Source: Paenibacillus sp. J45TS6
GTDB taxonomy: Bacteria > Bacillota > Bacilli > Paenibacillales > Paenibacillaceae
Direction of reading: 5' to 3'
Length of the DNA: 64,000 bases
Assembly: GCF_018403285.1 (NCBI RefSeq)
Contig: NZ_BOSJ01000004.1
Coordinates: forward strand, 124,001 to 188,000
The position numbers were made by a program, and so were the translations under genes. Below are positions 19,466 to 28,371 of this stretch, piece by piece. How positions within the stretch are numbered: position 1 is the stretch's first letter; every line of letters begins with the position of its first letter. The notes beneath the pieces are model-generated. The model did no database searches. It was not told the DNA's origin and saw only the letters and a program-made list of their open reading frames with translations.

Positions 19466-20425
19466 ATGAAGACATTGACGAACACAAGCAAAATTGTAGA
19501 TTGCACGATTCGAGACGGCGGTCTCGTAAACAATTGGGATTTCAGCGTTGAGTTTGTCCAAGGACTTTATGAAGGGCTGAATGAAGCAGGGGTAGAGTAC
19601 ATGGAGATTGGGTATAAAAACTCTCCCAAGTTACTTAAAGGAGCAGAAAAAGCAGGACCATGGCGCTTTTTGAATGATGATTTTCTGCGTAAAGTGATCC
19701 CGCAAAAAGGAAATACGAAATTATCTGCTCTGGTTGATATTGGCAGAGTAGACGAAGCCGATATTTTACCTCGTAGTGAAAGTATGCTGGACTTAATTCG
19801 TGTAGCTTGTTATATCAAGGATGTGGACAAAGGTCTTGAGCTTGCACAGACTTTCCATGACCGCGGTTACGAGACAACACTGAATATCATGGCTCTTTCT
19901 AACGTTATGGAGAATGAACTTTTAGAAGCTTTTGAAATGATTAATGAGAGTGTTGTAGATGTAGTATACATCGTAGACTCATACGGCAGCTTGGATCATA
20001 ACGACATTAAATATCTCGTTGAGAAATTCAAAAAGCATCTTCCTAATAAACGACTCGGTGTACATACACATAACAATATGCAACTAGCTTTTTCAAATAC
20101 ACTAATTGCTTCAGAACTTGGTGTAGAACTTCTTGATGCATCTGTATATGGAATGGGGCGTGCGGCCGGCAATTGTCCGACAGAACTGCTTATTGCTCAT
20201 TTGAAGGGAACCAAGTACAAACTGCGTCCTGTTCTAAGCGTGCTGGAAAACTGGCTTGTGCCTTTGCGAGAAAAGGAAGAATGGGGTTATCTCCTTCCTT
20301 ACATGGTTACAGGACATCTTGATGAACATCCCCGTTCAGCAATGGCTCTTCGTGCTTCGGAAAGTAAAGATCAGGTCGTAGAATTCTACGACAAGCTCAC
20401 CACACCCGAAGTTAATTTTGAATAG
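19466..20425 (+). CDS. HMGL-like (DRE-TIM) aldolase family protein
   Basis: 319 residues. It starts with KIVDCTIRDGGLVNNWDFS, the DRE-TIM metallolyase opening in the DCTxRDGG form, and has the metal-binding HTHNNMQLAFSN and the GMGRAAGNCPTELL segment of the HMG-CoA lyase / 4-hydroxy-2-oxovalerate aldolase superfamily. Length and motif set fit the aldolase rather than the Claisen-type (LeuA) branch, since no C-terminal regulatory domain is present. It is monocistronic with a terminator at 20461; no partner dehydrogenase is nearby, so its substrate is unknown. Confidence 0.87.
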   Translation: MKTLTNTSKIVDCTIRDGGLVNNWDFSVEFVQGLYEGLNEAGVEYMEIGYKNSPKLLKGAEKAGPWRFLNDDFLRKVIPQKGNTKLSALVDIGRVDEADILPRSESMLDLIRVACYIKDVDKGLELAQTFHDRGYETTLNIMALSNVMENELLEAFEMINESVVDVVYIVDSYGSLDHNDIKYLVEKFKKHLPNKRLGVHTHNNMQLAFSNTLIASELGVELLDASVYGMGRAAGNCPTELLIAHLKGTKYKLRPVLSVLENWLVPLREKEEWGYLLPYMVTGHLDEHPRSAMALRASESKDQVVEFYDKLTTPEVNFE

Positions 20426-20460
20426 ATAACAAATTTGCAAAAACTTTGCTTAATGATCAG

Positions 20461-20497
20461 GCGCTCTATGTGATATTCACATAGGGCGTTTTTTGTG
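20461..20497 (+). terminator. Rho-independent terminator
   Basis: GCGCTCTATGTGA pairs with TCACATAGGGCGT around a three-base loop, followed by TTTTTT. Confidence 0.87.
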
Positions 20498-20706
20498 TTC
20501 AATCCTTAATTTATATGTCTTTAGAACTACAAAATACGTTGTTATGCATCGTTGTACACAAAAAAAGATACACGATTCCTTGTAAAAATGGTATTATAGT
20601 CCAGTAAAGCGGAAGAATATTGTTGAAATGTGTCATATAAGATTAAATTTTTGGGCAACAAGTAAAATGATTTTAGTTATAGATGAATGGAGGCATAGAA
20701 AATGTT

Positions 20707-22830
20707 ATGAACTTTAAAAATGGATATCACAAATCCATCAAATTGGTGTTAGCGGGTTTGTTCTTATGTTTATTGACTCCATGGATACCAGGTTCATTAT
20801 CATCCATTGTAAATCAACAATTTTTTCATCTATTAGGTCTTGGAATTTCATTAGTTTCTATGATTATTTGTTTATCTGCTTATAATCAGAGCAGGATGCA
20901 GGCAAAAGGGGACCAAACCAGGAATGGACAATACTTTTCTTACGTCTTCTTTGCTGGAGGACTGCTTGAACTTTTGCTATTTCTTTATTACGGGGAAATT
21001 ACGATAGGTAATGAACGGTTGGTTGATTCCATAGATGTACTTGTCATTATTTTTATGGCTCGCTTAATCTGTGTGCTGTGTATGTTGTTTCTCGGATTTA
21101 AGCTGCCTGCAAAGCAGAAGCCATTCCCAAGATGGGTAAGTTTTACGATGGGGACCTTGTATATCAGTTTTCTTATGTTGATTCTTTACAATAACGGCAT
21201 AACAGAATATGTTTTCAGCAGTTCTGATCCGTGGTCACAAACGATCAATTCAACTCATTATGTTGTGCATGCATCGCTTCTTTTATTTTTTGTGTTCGCG
21301 TTAGCAGGTATTATTTTCTCGCGAAAGAAGCGCAGTAAGGAAATTAATTTCCGGCTGATCCTAGGCGTTTGTTTTTGTATTATAAGCCAAGGTTTTATAC
21401 TTCGAGTTACTTATGTTCAGGATTTATTCTTTACTTTTTCGATGTTGTTTCAATTGATTTCGTATATTATTTTTCAAAATATTTATTATAACGTCTATAT
21501 TAAGAGTCCATTAGAAGAGCAAAATGTAACCAGAAAAAAATTAGACTATATGGCTCATTATGATGAGACCACTGGGCTTGGTAACCGGAGATCTTTGCTT
21601 CACTATGTGAGTGGATGTCTTGAAAAAGCAGAGGCTGATGGTGCACTGTTAGGTTTACTTGTTATTAATATTAGTCGATTTAAGATCATTAATGATTCCC
21701 TTGGTTATATACTTGGGGACCAGCTTTTGAAACAGACAGGGGAACGCTTGCTTGACTATCAAGGGGGAAAAGAAGTGTTTTCTCTTGGAGGAGATCGATA
21801 TGCAATCGTTATGACCGGAATAGAAAGCGTAGAAATGTTACATAATCGGGTTTATGAAATTTTAGAGCGTGTAAAAGATCCTATTTTTATAAAAGAACGA
21901 GAACTATACATTACATCTTCTGCAGGAGTTAGTATATATCCTTATGATGGTGCTAAGCCGGACGAACTTCTTCGTAATGCAAATACGGCTTTATATTTTG
22001 CAAAAAATGAAGGACAAGATTTTAATAGGTATACCTTATCTATGAAGAGAGAAGCTCAAGAGAGCTTACAGATGGAACACGATATACGTAAAGGTCTAGA
22101 ACGTAAAGAATTCTATCTTGAGTATCAGCCGCAGATGAATCTTGCTACCGGTGAAGTGGTTGGAGTAGAAGCGCTTGTTCGGTGGAATCATCCGAGGAGA
22201 GGACGTATATCACCAATCGATTTTATTCCTCTTGCTGAAGAATGCGGACTTATCGTACCGCTCGGAGAATGGGTGCTTAGAGAAGCGTGTCATCAAAACC
22301 GAATGTGGCAAAATCAAGGATACAAACCTTTGACGATATCCGTAAATTTATCGATTCAACAATTTCAGGAAGTACAGCTTGCAGAACGAATTAAACGTGT
22401 TTTGCAGGAAACAGGCCTTGATCCTGCTTACTTAGAACTTGAAATAACAGAAAGTACGATGTTTGATATGACACAAGGTATGAAAGTACTCGAAAGTATT
22501 AAAAAGCTTGGAGTGCAGATCAGTATCGATGATTTTGGTACGGGATACAGTTCACTTCATTATCTGAAAAATCTACCTATCGACCGTCTTAAAATTGATC
22601 AGTCCTTTGTGCGGGAACTGATGGTGGATCGTAACAATAAAGCAATCGTATCCACGATTACCTCTATGGCAAAGCATCTTCAGCTCAAAGTGACTGCGGA
22701 AGGGGTAGAGAACGAAGATCAACTTTTATTTTTACAAGAACAGCACTGTAATGATGCGCAAGGTTATTTTTTCAGCAGACCACTTGCATCCGTTGATTTC
22801 GAATCTAGATTTTTAAAAGCTATTGCCTAA
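20707..22830 (+). CDS. Membrane GGDEF-EAL protein, probable cyclic-di-GMP phosphodiesterase
   Basis: About 707 residues. Residues 1-265 form seven or eight membrane helices. A GGDEF domain follows (YDETTGLGNRRSL) whose active motif reads GGDRY instead of GGDEF, so it is probably not a cyclase. The C-terminal EAL domain is intact by eye: VEALVRWNHP, EITESTMFD, DDFGTGYSSLHYLKNLP, KIDQSFVREL and TAEGVEN. This predicts hydrolysis of cyclic-di-GMP with the degenerate GGDEF as a regulatory module. Start ATG 20707 is ~14 bases after GGAGG; an in-frame ATG at 20683 precedes that site. Confidence 0.9.
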   Translation: MNFKNGYHKSIKLVLAGLFLCLLTPWIPGSLSSIVNQQFFHLLGLGISLVSMIICLSAYNQSRMQAKGDQTRNGQYFSYVFFAGGLLELLLFLYYGEITIGNERLVDSIDVLVIIFMARLICVLCMLFLGFKLPAKQKPFPRWVSFTMGTLYISFLMLILYNNGITEYVFSSSDPWSQTINSTHYVVHASLLLFFVFALAGIIFSRKKRSKEINFRLILGVCFCIISQGFILRVTYVQDLFFTFSMLFQLISYIIFQNIYYNVYIKSPLEEQNVTRKKLDYMAHYDETTGLGNRRSLLHYVSGCLEKAEADGALLGLLVINISRFKIINDSLGYILGDQLLKQTGERLLDYQGGKEVFSLGGDRYAIVMTGIESVEMLHNRVYEILERVKDPIFIKERELYITSSAGVSIYPYDGAKPDELLRNANTALYFAKNEGQDFNRYTLSMKREAQESLQMEHDIRKGLERKEFYLEYQPQMNLATGEVVGVEALVRWNHPRRGRISPIDFIPLAEECGLIVPLGEWVLREACHQNRMWQNQGYKPLTISVNLSIQQFQEVQLAERIKRVLQETGLDPAYLELEITESTMFDMTQGMKVLESIKKLGVQISIDDFGTGYSSLHYLKNLPIDRLKIDQSFVRELMVDRNNKAIVSTITSMAKHLQLKVTAEGVENEDQLLFLQEQHCNDAQGYFFSRPLASVDFESRFLKAIA

Positions 22831-22836
22831 AATTTA

Positions 22837-22906
22837 TTCTCAGAGGATATCCAGCACATGCGTTTACCTTTTTGTTACGTGAAGTTGCATGTGCTGAGAC
22901 TGAGAA
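22837..22906. repeat. Nested inverted repeat after the GGDEF-EAL gene
   Basis: Outer arms TTCTCAG (22837) / CTGAGAA (22900) and inner arms CAGCACATGC (22852) / GCATGTGCTG (22887) form one nested hairpin. There is no T-run on the plus strand; it may still end or protect the upstream mRNA. Confidence 0.6.
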
Positions 22907-22933
22907 AAATGGATTGTAGTTATAAATTTAAGG

Positions 22934-22962
22934 TTGCAGAGAAAGTAGAGTTATGATATATT
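22934..22962 (+). promoter_or_regulatory. Sigma-A promoter of the tRNA pair
   Basis: TTGCAG at 22934-22939 and TATATT at 22957-22962 with a 17-bp spacer, 38 bases ahead of tRNA-Pro. Confidence 0.7.
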
Positions 22963-22999
22963 ATTTCTTGTCACTAATGAATGACGCACATTCATTTGA

Positions 23000-23073
23000 C
23001 GGGACGTAGCTCAGCTTGGTAGAGCACCTGGTTTGGGACCAGGGGGTCGCATGTTCAAATCGTGTCGTCCCGA
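23000..23073 (+). tRNA. tRNA-Pro (anticodon TGG)
   Basis: 74 nt cloverleaf: acceptor CGGGACG/CGTCCCG with discriminator A, D-loop AGCTCAGCTTGGTAGAGC, anticodon stem CCTGG/CCAGG around TTTGGGA giving anticodon TGG, and T-arm GTTCAAATC. CCA is not encoded. It is followed within 11 bases by tRNA-Gly. Confidence 0.96.
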
Positions 23074-23083
23074 TCGTCACTGT

Positions 23084-23154
23084 GCGGGTGTAGTTCAATG
23101 GTAGAACTTCAGCCTTCCAAGCTGATAGCGTGGGTTCGATTCCCATCACCCGCT
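23084..23154 (+). tRNA. tRNA-Gly (anticodon TCC)
   Basis: 71 nt cloverleaf: acceptor GCGGGTG/CACCCGC with discriminator T, anticodon stem TCAGC/GCTGA around loop CTTCCAA giving anticodon TCC, and T-loop GGTTCGATTCCC. CCA is not encoded. Co-transcribed with tRNA-Pro. Confidence 0.96.
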
Positions 23155-23162
23155 TCATAGTA

Positions 23163-23194
23163 AAGCCTCTTGCCTTAGCAAGAGGCTTTTTTTT
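23163..23194 (+). terminator. Rho-independent terminator of the tRNA unit
   Basis: AAGCCTCTTGC and GCAAGAGGCTT pair around CTTA, followed by eight T. Confidence 0.92.
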
Positions 23195-23292
23195 GTTCTC
23201 GAGAACCTAATTCATAATGAATATAACCAAAGCTTTAGTATAATGGATGAGGGTAGTTTGATTTTACATAATGAGGAGGGAGTGGGTGGAAA

Positions 23293-24444
23293 ATGGCAGA
23301 TGAATATGGATCCGCAACAGCAGTCTCTACGGCAACTAATTTTATCATGGAGCAGGAAACAGCAACTACACGTACCTACCGGACGTACGTAAGACTGAGA
23401 GAAACAGGTCAGCTTGATTTGAAGTTTTGGCACAGTAATGCGGTAGACTCGACTTGGGATGTAGGGAACACGGCGAAAGGAAGTATGCCTGGCGGTGTAT
23501 GGGTTATTGAAAGCGCTTGTGTAGCGGTTAGCGGGCATAAACGAGATGGCAGCATTATACCTGGCAGCGCAATAAAGGTGACTTTTGATGGAGAAGTTAG
23601 CAAGGAAGTGACTCCTGCAGAGAAGTTCTGGAGTGATTCGGTACATATAGATGTTCCGGCAGGACATGATTTAGTATTCTCGTGGACGATTACAGCTTCT
23701 GCAGGAAGATCATTCCCATACAATACGGAGGGGCTGCTTGTATCTGCTTTTGAAGCGGAGGGGAATAAGGCAGGTGAAGAACAAGGAGTCTTGTTTACCG
23801 CATCCGAGAATCGTCTTGTTCTGCCAGCTTTTATAGGATATAAAAAACAGGTGAGGGAAGAGATTGTTTTCTTGGGAGATTCGATAACTCAGGGAGTAAG
23901 AACGCGAAAAGATGGCTACGAGTACTGGGTTTCTCGCATAGCTGATGGTCTTGGTCCTGAATATGGTATTTGGAATATCGGTTCCGGATGGGCAAGAGCC
24001 TATGATGCAGCAACGGATGGCCCTTGGCTTGCTAAATCAAAACAGGGCAGTATAGTAGCAATTGTCCTCGGTGTGAATGATATTGATATTGGAAGTCGCA
24101 GCGCGGATGAATTGCTTGCGGACTTATCTATTATTATCCGAAAAATAAAGCAAAATCCAGAGCGCAGGGGTGTGCGGGTGATCTTATTTACGGTGCCGCC
24201 GTTTAATTTTACACAGGAAAGAGAAGGAGTGTGGCGAACCGTCAATGAAACGATTCGGACGTGTCCGCCAGAAGGAACGGATGTTGTGTTTGATATTGCC
24301 AAAGTTTTATCCTGCCCGGCACCAGAGGAACACCGGATTCAGCCTAAATTCATGAGTAATGAATATGATCCGCATCCAAACGGCATTGCGGGAAGAGAAG
24401 TCGCGGATGCTTTTCTAGAGTGGTTTCGCGAACAAAATTTATGA
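23293..24444 (+). CDS. SGNH/GDSL-family hydrolase with N-terminal beta domain
   Basis: 383 residues, ATG after GAGGAGGGAG. Residues 1-185 look like a beta-sandwich (carbohydrate-binding or sialate O-esterase-like) region. The SGNH catalytic part starts near residue 190: block I FLGDSITQGVRT (nucleophile Ser), the block II Gly in NIGSGWARAYD, block III GVNDIDIGSR (Asn), and block V DPHPNGIAG (Asp-His). No signal peptide is seen, so it is probably cytoplasmic or released otherwise. Likely an esterase acting on sugar esters; the substrate is not deducible. Confidence 0.88.
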   Translation: MADEYGSATAVSTATNFIMEQETATTRTYRTYVRLRETGQLDLKFWHSNAVDSTWDVGNTAKGSMPGGVWVIESACVAVSGHKRDGSIIPGSAIKVTFDGEVSKEVTPAEKFWSDSVHIDVPAGHDLVFSWTITASAGRSFPYNTEGLLVSAFEAEGNKAGEEQGVLFTASENRLVLPAFIGYKKQVREEIVFLGDSITQGVRTRKDGYEYWVSRIADGLGPEYGIWNIGSGWARAYDAATDGPWLAKSKQGSIVAIVLGVNDIDIGSRSADELLADLSIIIRKIKQNPERRGVRVILFTVPPFNFTQEREGVWRTVNETIRTCPPEGTDVVFDIAKVLSCPAPEEHRIQPKFMSNEYDPHPNGIAGREVADAFLEWFREQNL

Positions 24445-24462
24445 AGTGCAAAAAATTACATG

Positions 24463-24491
24463 TTTAGAAATTAATGATGCTGTGCTATACT
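24463..24491 (+). promoter_or_regulatory. Promoter of the ABC-F leader (extended -10)
   Basis: TTTAGA at 24463-24468, 17-bp spacer, TATACT at 24486-24491 preceded by TGC (extended -10). Transcription would begin near 24498. Confidence 0.65.
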
Positions 24492-24497
24492 AACTAA

Positions 24498-24660
24498 CAA
24501 TTAAAGATGAATGAGAGGTAACCACACGTCCCATGAAGTAAAGCACATGAAATCCTACGGATAACTGCAAACCGATGGTAAAGCAGGTTAGCTGTTTGCG
24601 GCTGACGACCCTAGGATAAGTGTGCCTATATTCAGTCATGGGAATGGTGTGGTTTTTTTG
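24498..24660 (+). promoter_or_regulatory. Nested attenuator-like leader of the ABC-F gene with short upstream reading frames
   Basis: AACCACAC..CCCATGA (24520-24536) pairs with TCATGGG..GTGTGGTT (24636-24654), and this closing stem is followed at once by seven T. Inside, GCACA and ATCCTA pair with TAGGAT and TGTGC, and CTGCAAAC pairs with GTTTGCGG. A 17-codon frame starts at ATG 24511 and ends TAA 24562-24564, running through the 5' arms; shorter in-phase or alternative starts exist at 24533 (Met-Lys-stop) and 24547 (MKSYG). The layout fits ribosome-stalling-controlled termination, as known for antibiotic-inducible ABC-F genes. I could not match it to a ligand riboswitch. Confidence 0.7.
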
Positions 24661-24787
24661 TGCTATTTATAAGTTTTTTGTACCTTGAATAAGTTCTGTT
24701 CATTAACTATGGCAGAGTAAGGTAGCACATTAAGACCTGGATTTATTTTACCAACCACCCATCTTTAGGTGCATTCATTTCTATAGG

Positions 24788-24847
24788 CTCTCGTCTTCGC
24801 TGCAGGCTGCTTGCTTGCAGTGTTTTAGCTTGCGCGAAGAGAAAGAG
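24788..24847 (+). repeat. Hairpin reaching into the ABC-F ribosome binding site
   Basis: CTCTCGTCTTCGC (24788-24800) pairs with GCGAAGAGAAAGAG (24834-24847), and CTGCA/TGCAG (24800-24804/24816-24820) form an inner stem. The 3' arm covers the start of the AGAGGGAG ribosome site at 24844-24851. Confidence 0.55.
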
Positions 24848-24859
24848 GGAGATATTCAT

Positions 24860-26761
24860 ATGACGACACTAATTCATATGCATGAAATCAGTAAGGAATG
24901 GAACGGTAGACGGCTGTTTGAACATGTAAATCTGGAAGTGAACGAGCATGAGCGAATTGCTATATTTGGCCGTAATGGATGTGGTAAAACGACCTTGCTG
25001 CACATTTTGACGGGAAGCGAACAGGCAACAAAGGGGACGCTTACCATTCACTTAGAACCGGAAGAGATTGGATTTATGCGGCAAGATTTCAAAGCAGATG
25101 CGGTGGAATCAGTACAAGAAGTTGCGTATAAGGAGAGCGGTACCTGGGGAGATTTGAAATTAAAATTGCAGAAAGCCGAGGCAAATCTTGCATCAGGCGA
25201 TCAAGATAAGACCTCAGAATTAATGGAGCAGTATGAACAGATTACGGAACAATATGAAGCACACGGCGGCTATGCTAGAGAAATTGAACTTGAAAAAATG
25301 ATGACTCACCTGGGGATTGGAGCAGAGTTATGGAACCGTCCTTATGCATCACTCAGCGGCGGGCAAAAGACTAGACTACGACTAGCCGCTTTATTAGCCA
25401 GCAAACCCCGGCTTCTTATTCTGGATGAGCCAACCAATCATCTGGATCAAGAAAGTTTGATCTGGCTTGAAGACTGGATTTCATCTTATCCGGGCACTAT
25501 TATATTTGTCTCGCATGACCGAACTTTCCTAGATCATGTAGCGACGGGGATCTGTGAACTCAGCAAAGACGGTGTCCGTAAATATCCCGGAGGATATGAA
25601 GATTATAAGGAACAGAAGAAGCGTGAGCGCAAAGAGCAGGAAACGAAGTATCGTAAACAAGAACTTGCAAAAAAAGCCCTAGAAGAATCCATTCGAAAAT
25701 ATCAAGAATGGTTCGTGAAATCTCACAATAATGCAGGTAATGTGACTGAAACAAGAGCAGCTGCAAGCTATTACAAGGCGAGAGCCAATAAAAATATATC
25801 AAGATATCATGCCAAGCAGAAGCAACTGGAACGATTAGAAGGAGAGCGTGTGGAACGACCACGCTTGGGACCGAAAGTCAGTATGGAACTCAAGGATGGT
25901 GAGTTCGAAGCCCGCACTTTTGTTCAGCTTCAAGATGTAGAATATCGATACGAAGAAAGTGGAAAACCTGTCATCACAGGAGCTACTTTTTCGGTCCAAC
26001 GCGGGAAGCGACTAGTCCTTCGGGGTCCGAATGGAGCAGGAAAAACAACACTGCTTAAGCTGATCACGGGAAGTTTGACTCCGCAGAAGGGTAATGTTGT
26101 CCTTCATCCGAAGACAAAGATCGGCTATTTTTCTCAGGAGCTGGAAGGTCTTCAAACAGAAATGACATTACTGGACAGTTTGCTCGTTAATCCCTACATG
26201 ACGCAGACCGAAGCTCGTACGGTACTCGGTAATTTTTTGTTTTCAAGAGATGATGCGTTTAAGAAGATAGGGAATCTGAGTATGGGAGAAAAATGCAGAG
26301 CGGCATTTATTCGTCTATATTTTAGTGGGGCAAACTTACTGGTTCTGGATGAACCGACTAACTATTTAGATATTGATACACGGGAAGTGATCGAGACAGC
26401 TCTGCTTCACTACGAAGGATCTCTTGTGTTTGTATCTCATGACCGTACACTCGTTAGAAAGATTGCTAATCAGCTGATTGAGCTGAGCGGAGATGAACAA
26501 GGTCAGCTCCAGATATATGATGGAACTGTGGAAGAGTATGAAGACCATCTTGACCGCAAAAATAAAGTTCCAGCAGAGCGTGAGGAAGATAACCGGCGTA
26601 TGCATTTGCAGCACCGTTTGCATGAATTACTGACAGGATCAGTCACCTCAAATCATCGTAACGGTCAGCCTGCGGATGTAGAGTCTTACTATATGGAAGA
26701 GTCTGTTCTTGAGGAAATCCGTCAAATACGTGCACAGCTGGATGCATATGAGAAGAAGTAG
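24860..26761 (+). CDS. ABC-F family ATPase (ribosome-protection type)
   Basis: About 633 residues with two ATPase domains and no membrane segment. Domain 1: GRNGCGKTTLLHIL, LSGGQKTRLRLAALL, LLILDEPTNHLD. A charged helical linker of ~80 residues (near 250-330, KKRERKEQETKYRKQELAKK) is the P-site tRNA interaction motif of ABC-F proteins. Domain 2: GPNGAGKTTLLKL, an unusual signature LSMGEKCRAAF, LLVLDEPTNYLD. ATG 24860 after AGAGGGAG. Family members (Vga, Msr, VmlR, Lsa) rescue ribosomes from antibiotics; the leader upstream agrees with an inducible resistance role. Which drug class is not visible. Confidence 0.9.
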   Translation: MTTLIHMHEISKEWNGRRLFEHVNLEVNEHERIAIFGRNGCGKTTLLHILTGSEQATKGTLTIHLEPEEIGFMRQDFKADAVESVQEVAYKESGTWGDLKLKLQKAEANLASGDQDKTSELMEQYEQITEQYEAHGGYAREIELEKMMTHLGIGAELWNRPYASLSGGQKTRLRLAALLASKPRLLILDEPTNHLDQESLIWLEDWISSYPGTIIFVSHDRTFLDHVATGICELSKDGVRKYPGGYEDYKEQKKRERKEQETKYRKQELAKKALEESIRKYQEWFVKSHNNAGNVTETRAAASYYKARANKNISRYHAKQKQLERLEGERVERPRLGPKVSMELKDGEFEARTFVQLQDVEYRYEESGKPVITGATFSVQRGKRLVLRGPNGAGKTTLLKLITGSLTPQKGNVVLHPKTKIGYFSQELEGLQTEMTLLDSLLVNPYMTQTEARTVLGNFLFSRDDAFKKIGNLSMGEKCRAAFIRLYFSGANLLVLDEPTNYLDIDTREVIETALLHYEGSLVFVSHDRTLVRKIANQLIELSGDEQGQLQIYDGTVEEYEDHLDRKNKVPAEREEDNRRMHLQHRLHELLTGSVTSNHRNGQPADVESYYMEESVLEEIRQIRAQLDAYEKK

Positions 26762-26783
26762 TGCCTATTTTTGAGGTGAGGAC

Positions 26784-26812
26784 TTGATTGGCACTTGTCA
26801 TTTGCGTATAAT
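26784..26812 (+). promoter_or_regulatory. Sigma-A promoter of the pheST T-box leader
   Basis: TTGATT at 26784-26789, 17-bp spacer, perfect TATAAT at 26807-26812. Confidence 0.85.
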
Positions 26813-26818
26813 AATGTA

Positions 26819-27237
26819 GCAATGAATATAGAAAAACTAAAGGAATGAAGCGAAGAATTGTTACACCCTTTAGTTTCATCTATATATGAGATTTTAATGA
26901 GCAAAATGCGTGGATGGAGAAGAGTACACAGTGCTTTTGTACAGGGAGGAAGCGCCACTTAGATTGAGAGCGTTTCTACGAAATCAGGCTGTCGAAGTTC
27001 GCTCCGGAGCAGTTCCTTGAACAGCAGATAGGGTGCCTATGTAAATGCCTTATTTCATGGTCAGTAGAGGATACCGGTTCACGACCGTTACAAACGTGCT
27101 AAAGTGAGATTGTTTTCGTACAGACTAGCTCGGTTTTATTATAAAACCATAGATTTATTTAGTCGTACATGAATCTAACAAGGGTGGTACCACGGTCTTT
27201 TCGTCCCTTTTTTTGGGGGAGAAAAGGCCTTTTTTAT
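26819..27237 (+). promoter_or_regulatory. T-box leader of pheST (proposed Phe TTC specifier)
   Basis: About 420 nt. The T-box GGGTGGTACCACGG is at 27182-27195. The terminator formed by GGTCTTTTC (from 27194) and GAAAAGGCC (to 27229) is followed by TTTTTT. In the stem I region the codon TTC at 26998-27000 within GAAGTTCGCTCC is the expected specifier for tRNA-Phe, in keeping with the downstream gene. The T-box and terminator are seen directly; the specifier position is inferred. Confidence 0.95.
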
Positions 27238-27277
27238 TGATTAAAATCTAAAGAGTTACGAAGGGAGTAACCGCAAC

Positions 27278-28312
27278 ATGAAAGAAAGATTGGAAGCACT
27301 GCAAGTTGAAGCTCTCGCTGAGCTTGCAAACGTAGCCGATGATAAGGCGCTAAGTGAAATACGTGTGAAATATTTAGGTAAAAAAGGAGCACTCACTGAG
27401 ATTTTACGCGGTATGGGTGCCCTAAGTGCAGAGGAACGTCCGGTTATCGGTCAAGTGGCGAATGAAGTGCGCGGTGCGATTGAGTCTGTCATTGAGGAAA
27501 AACAAACGGCTTTCCAAAAAGAAGAGACTGCGAGACGCCTTTCCAAAGAGAAAATTGATATTTCCTTGCCAGGACGCCGTATGCCTGAAGGAGGTCTTCA
27601 TCCGTTAACAAAAGTAATTCAGGATCTTGAAGATATCTTCGTTGGGCTTGGTTACAAAGTGGCGGAAGGACCAGAAGTCGAAACCGATTATTTTAACTTT
27701 GAAGCACTTAACTTGCCGAAGAACCACCCAGCCCGGGATATGCAGGATTCGTTCTATATTACAGATGACATCCTCATGAGAACACATACTTCTCCCGTGC
27801 AGGTTCGTACCATGCAAGCCATGCAAGGAGAAACCCCAGTAAAAGTTATCGTGCCAGGAAAAGTATATCGCCGAGATGATGATGACGCGACTCATTCCTT
27901 CCAGTTCCATCAGGTAGAGGGGATCGTTGTAGGCAAAAACATCCGTATGAGTGACTTGAAAGGTACCCTTTTACAATTTGTTCGTGAAATGTTTGGTGCT
28001 CATACTGAGATCAGACTCCGTCCAAGTTTCTTCCCTTTTACAGAGCCGAGTGTAGAAGTTGACGTTACTTGCATTAAATGCGGCGGTGAAGGATGCAGAC
28101 TTTGCAAACAAACAGGTTGGATTGAGATTCTCGGAGCAGGAATGGTACATCCAAAAGTGCTGGAGATGGGCGGATACGATCCGGCTGAATACAGCGGTTT
28201 TGCATTTGGTATGGGTGTCGAGCGTATCGCTATGCTGAAATATGGTGTAGATGATATCCGTCATTTTTATAACAGCGATATGTCATTCTTGAAACAGTTT
28301 GCAAGATTATAG
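27278..28312 (+). CDS. pheS: Phenylalanyl-tRNA synthetase alpha subunit
   Basis: 344 residues, standard PheS length (EC 6.1.1.20). The N-terminal coiled coil covers about residues 1-85. Class II catalytic motifs follow: motif 1 around [22 protein letters not shown], motif 2 [22 protein letters not shown], and motif 3 [17 protein letters not shown] near the C-terminus. [18 protein letters not shown] Cys cluster lies before motif 3, as in many Bacillales. ATG after GAAGGGAG. Forms the (alpha-beta)2 enzyme with the next gene. Confidence 0.97.
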   Translation: MKERLEALQVEALAELANVADDKALSEIRVKYLGKKGALTEILRGMGALSAEERPVIGQVANEVRGAIESVIEEKQTAFQKEETARRLSKEKIDISLPGRRMPEGGLHPLTKVIQDLEDIFVGLGYKVAEGPEVETDYFNFEALNLPKNHPARDMQDSFYITDDILMRTHTSPVQVRTMQAMQGETPVKVIVPGKVYRRDDDDATHSFQFHQVEGIVVGKNIRMSDLKGTLLQFVREMFGAHTEIRLRPSFFPFTEPSVEVDVTCIKCGGEGCRLCKQTGWIEILGAGMVHPKVLEMGGYDPAEYSGFAFGMGVERIAMLKYGVDDIRHFYNSDMSFLKQFARL

Positions 28313-28371
28313 AATATTCAAAATCAAAAATCACAAGGTAAACCTATTTATATAGAAGGAAGTGAACGTCC

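Noticed and set aside
22999-23160. Integrated element at the tRNA pair
   Set aside because: No integrase and no second copy of the tRNA 3' end was seen in the window.
24498-24660. Cyclic-di-GMP (GEMM) riboswitch ahead of the ABC-F gene
   Set aside because: A GCAAACC string is present but the GGGACGCAAAGCC and receptor elements are not; the nested stems fit an attenuator better.
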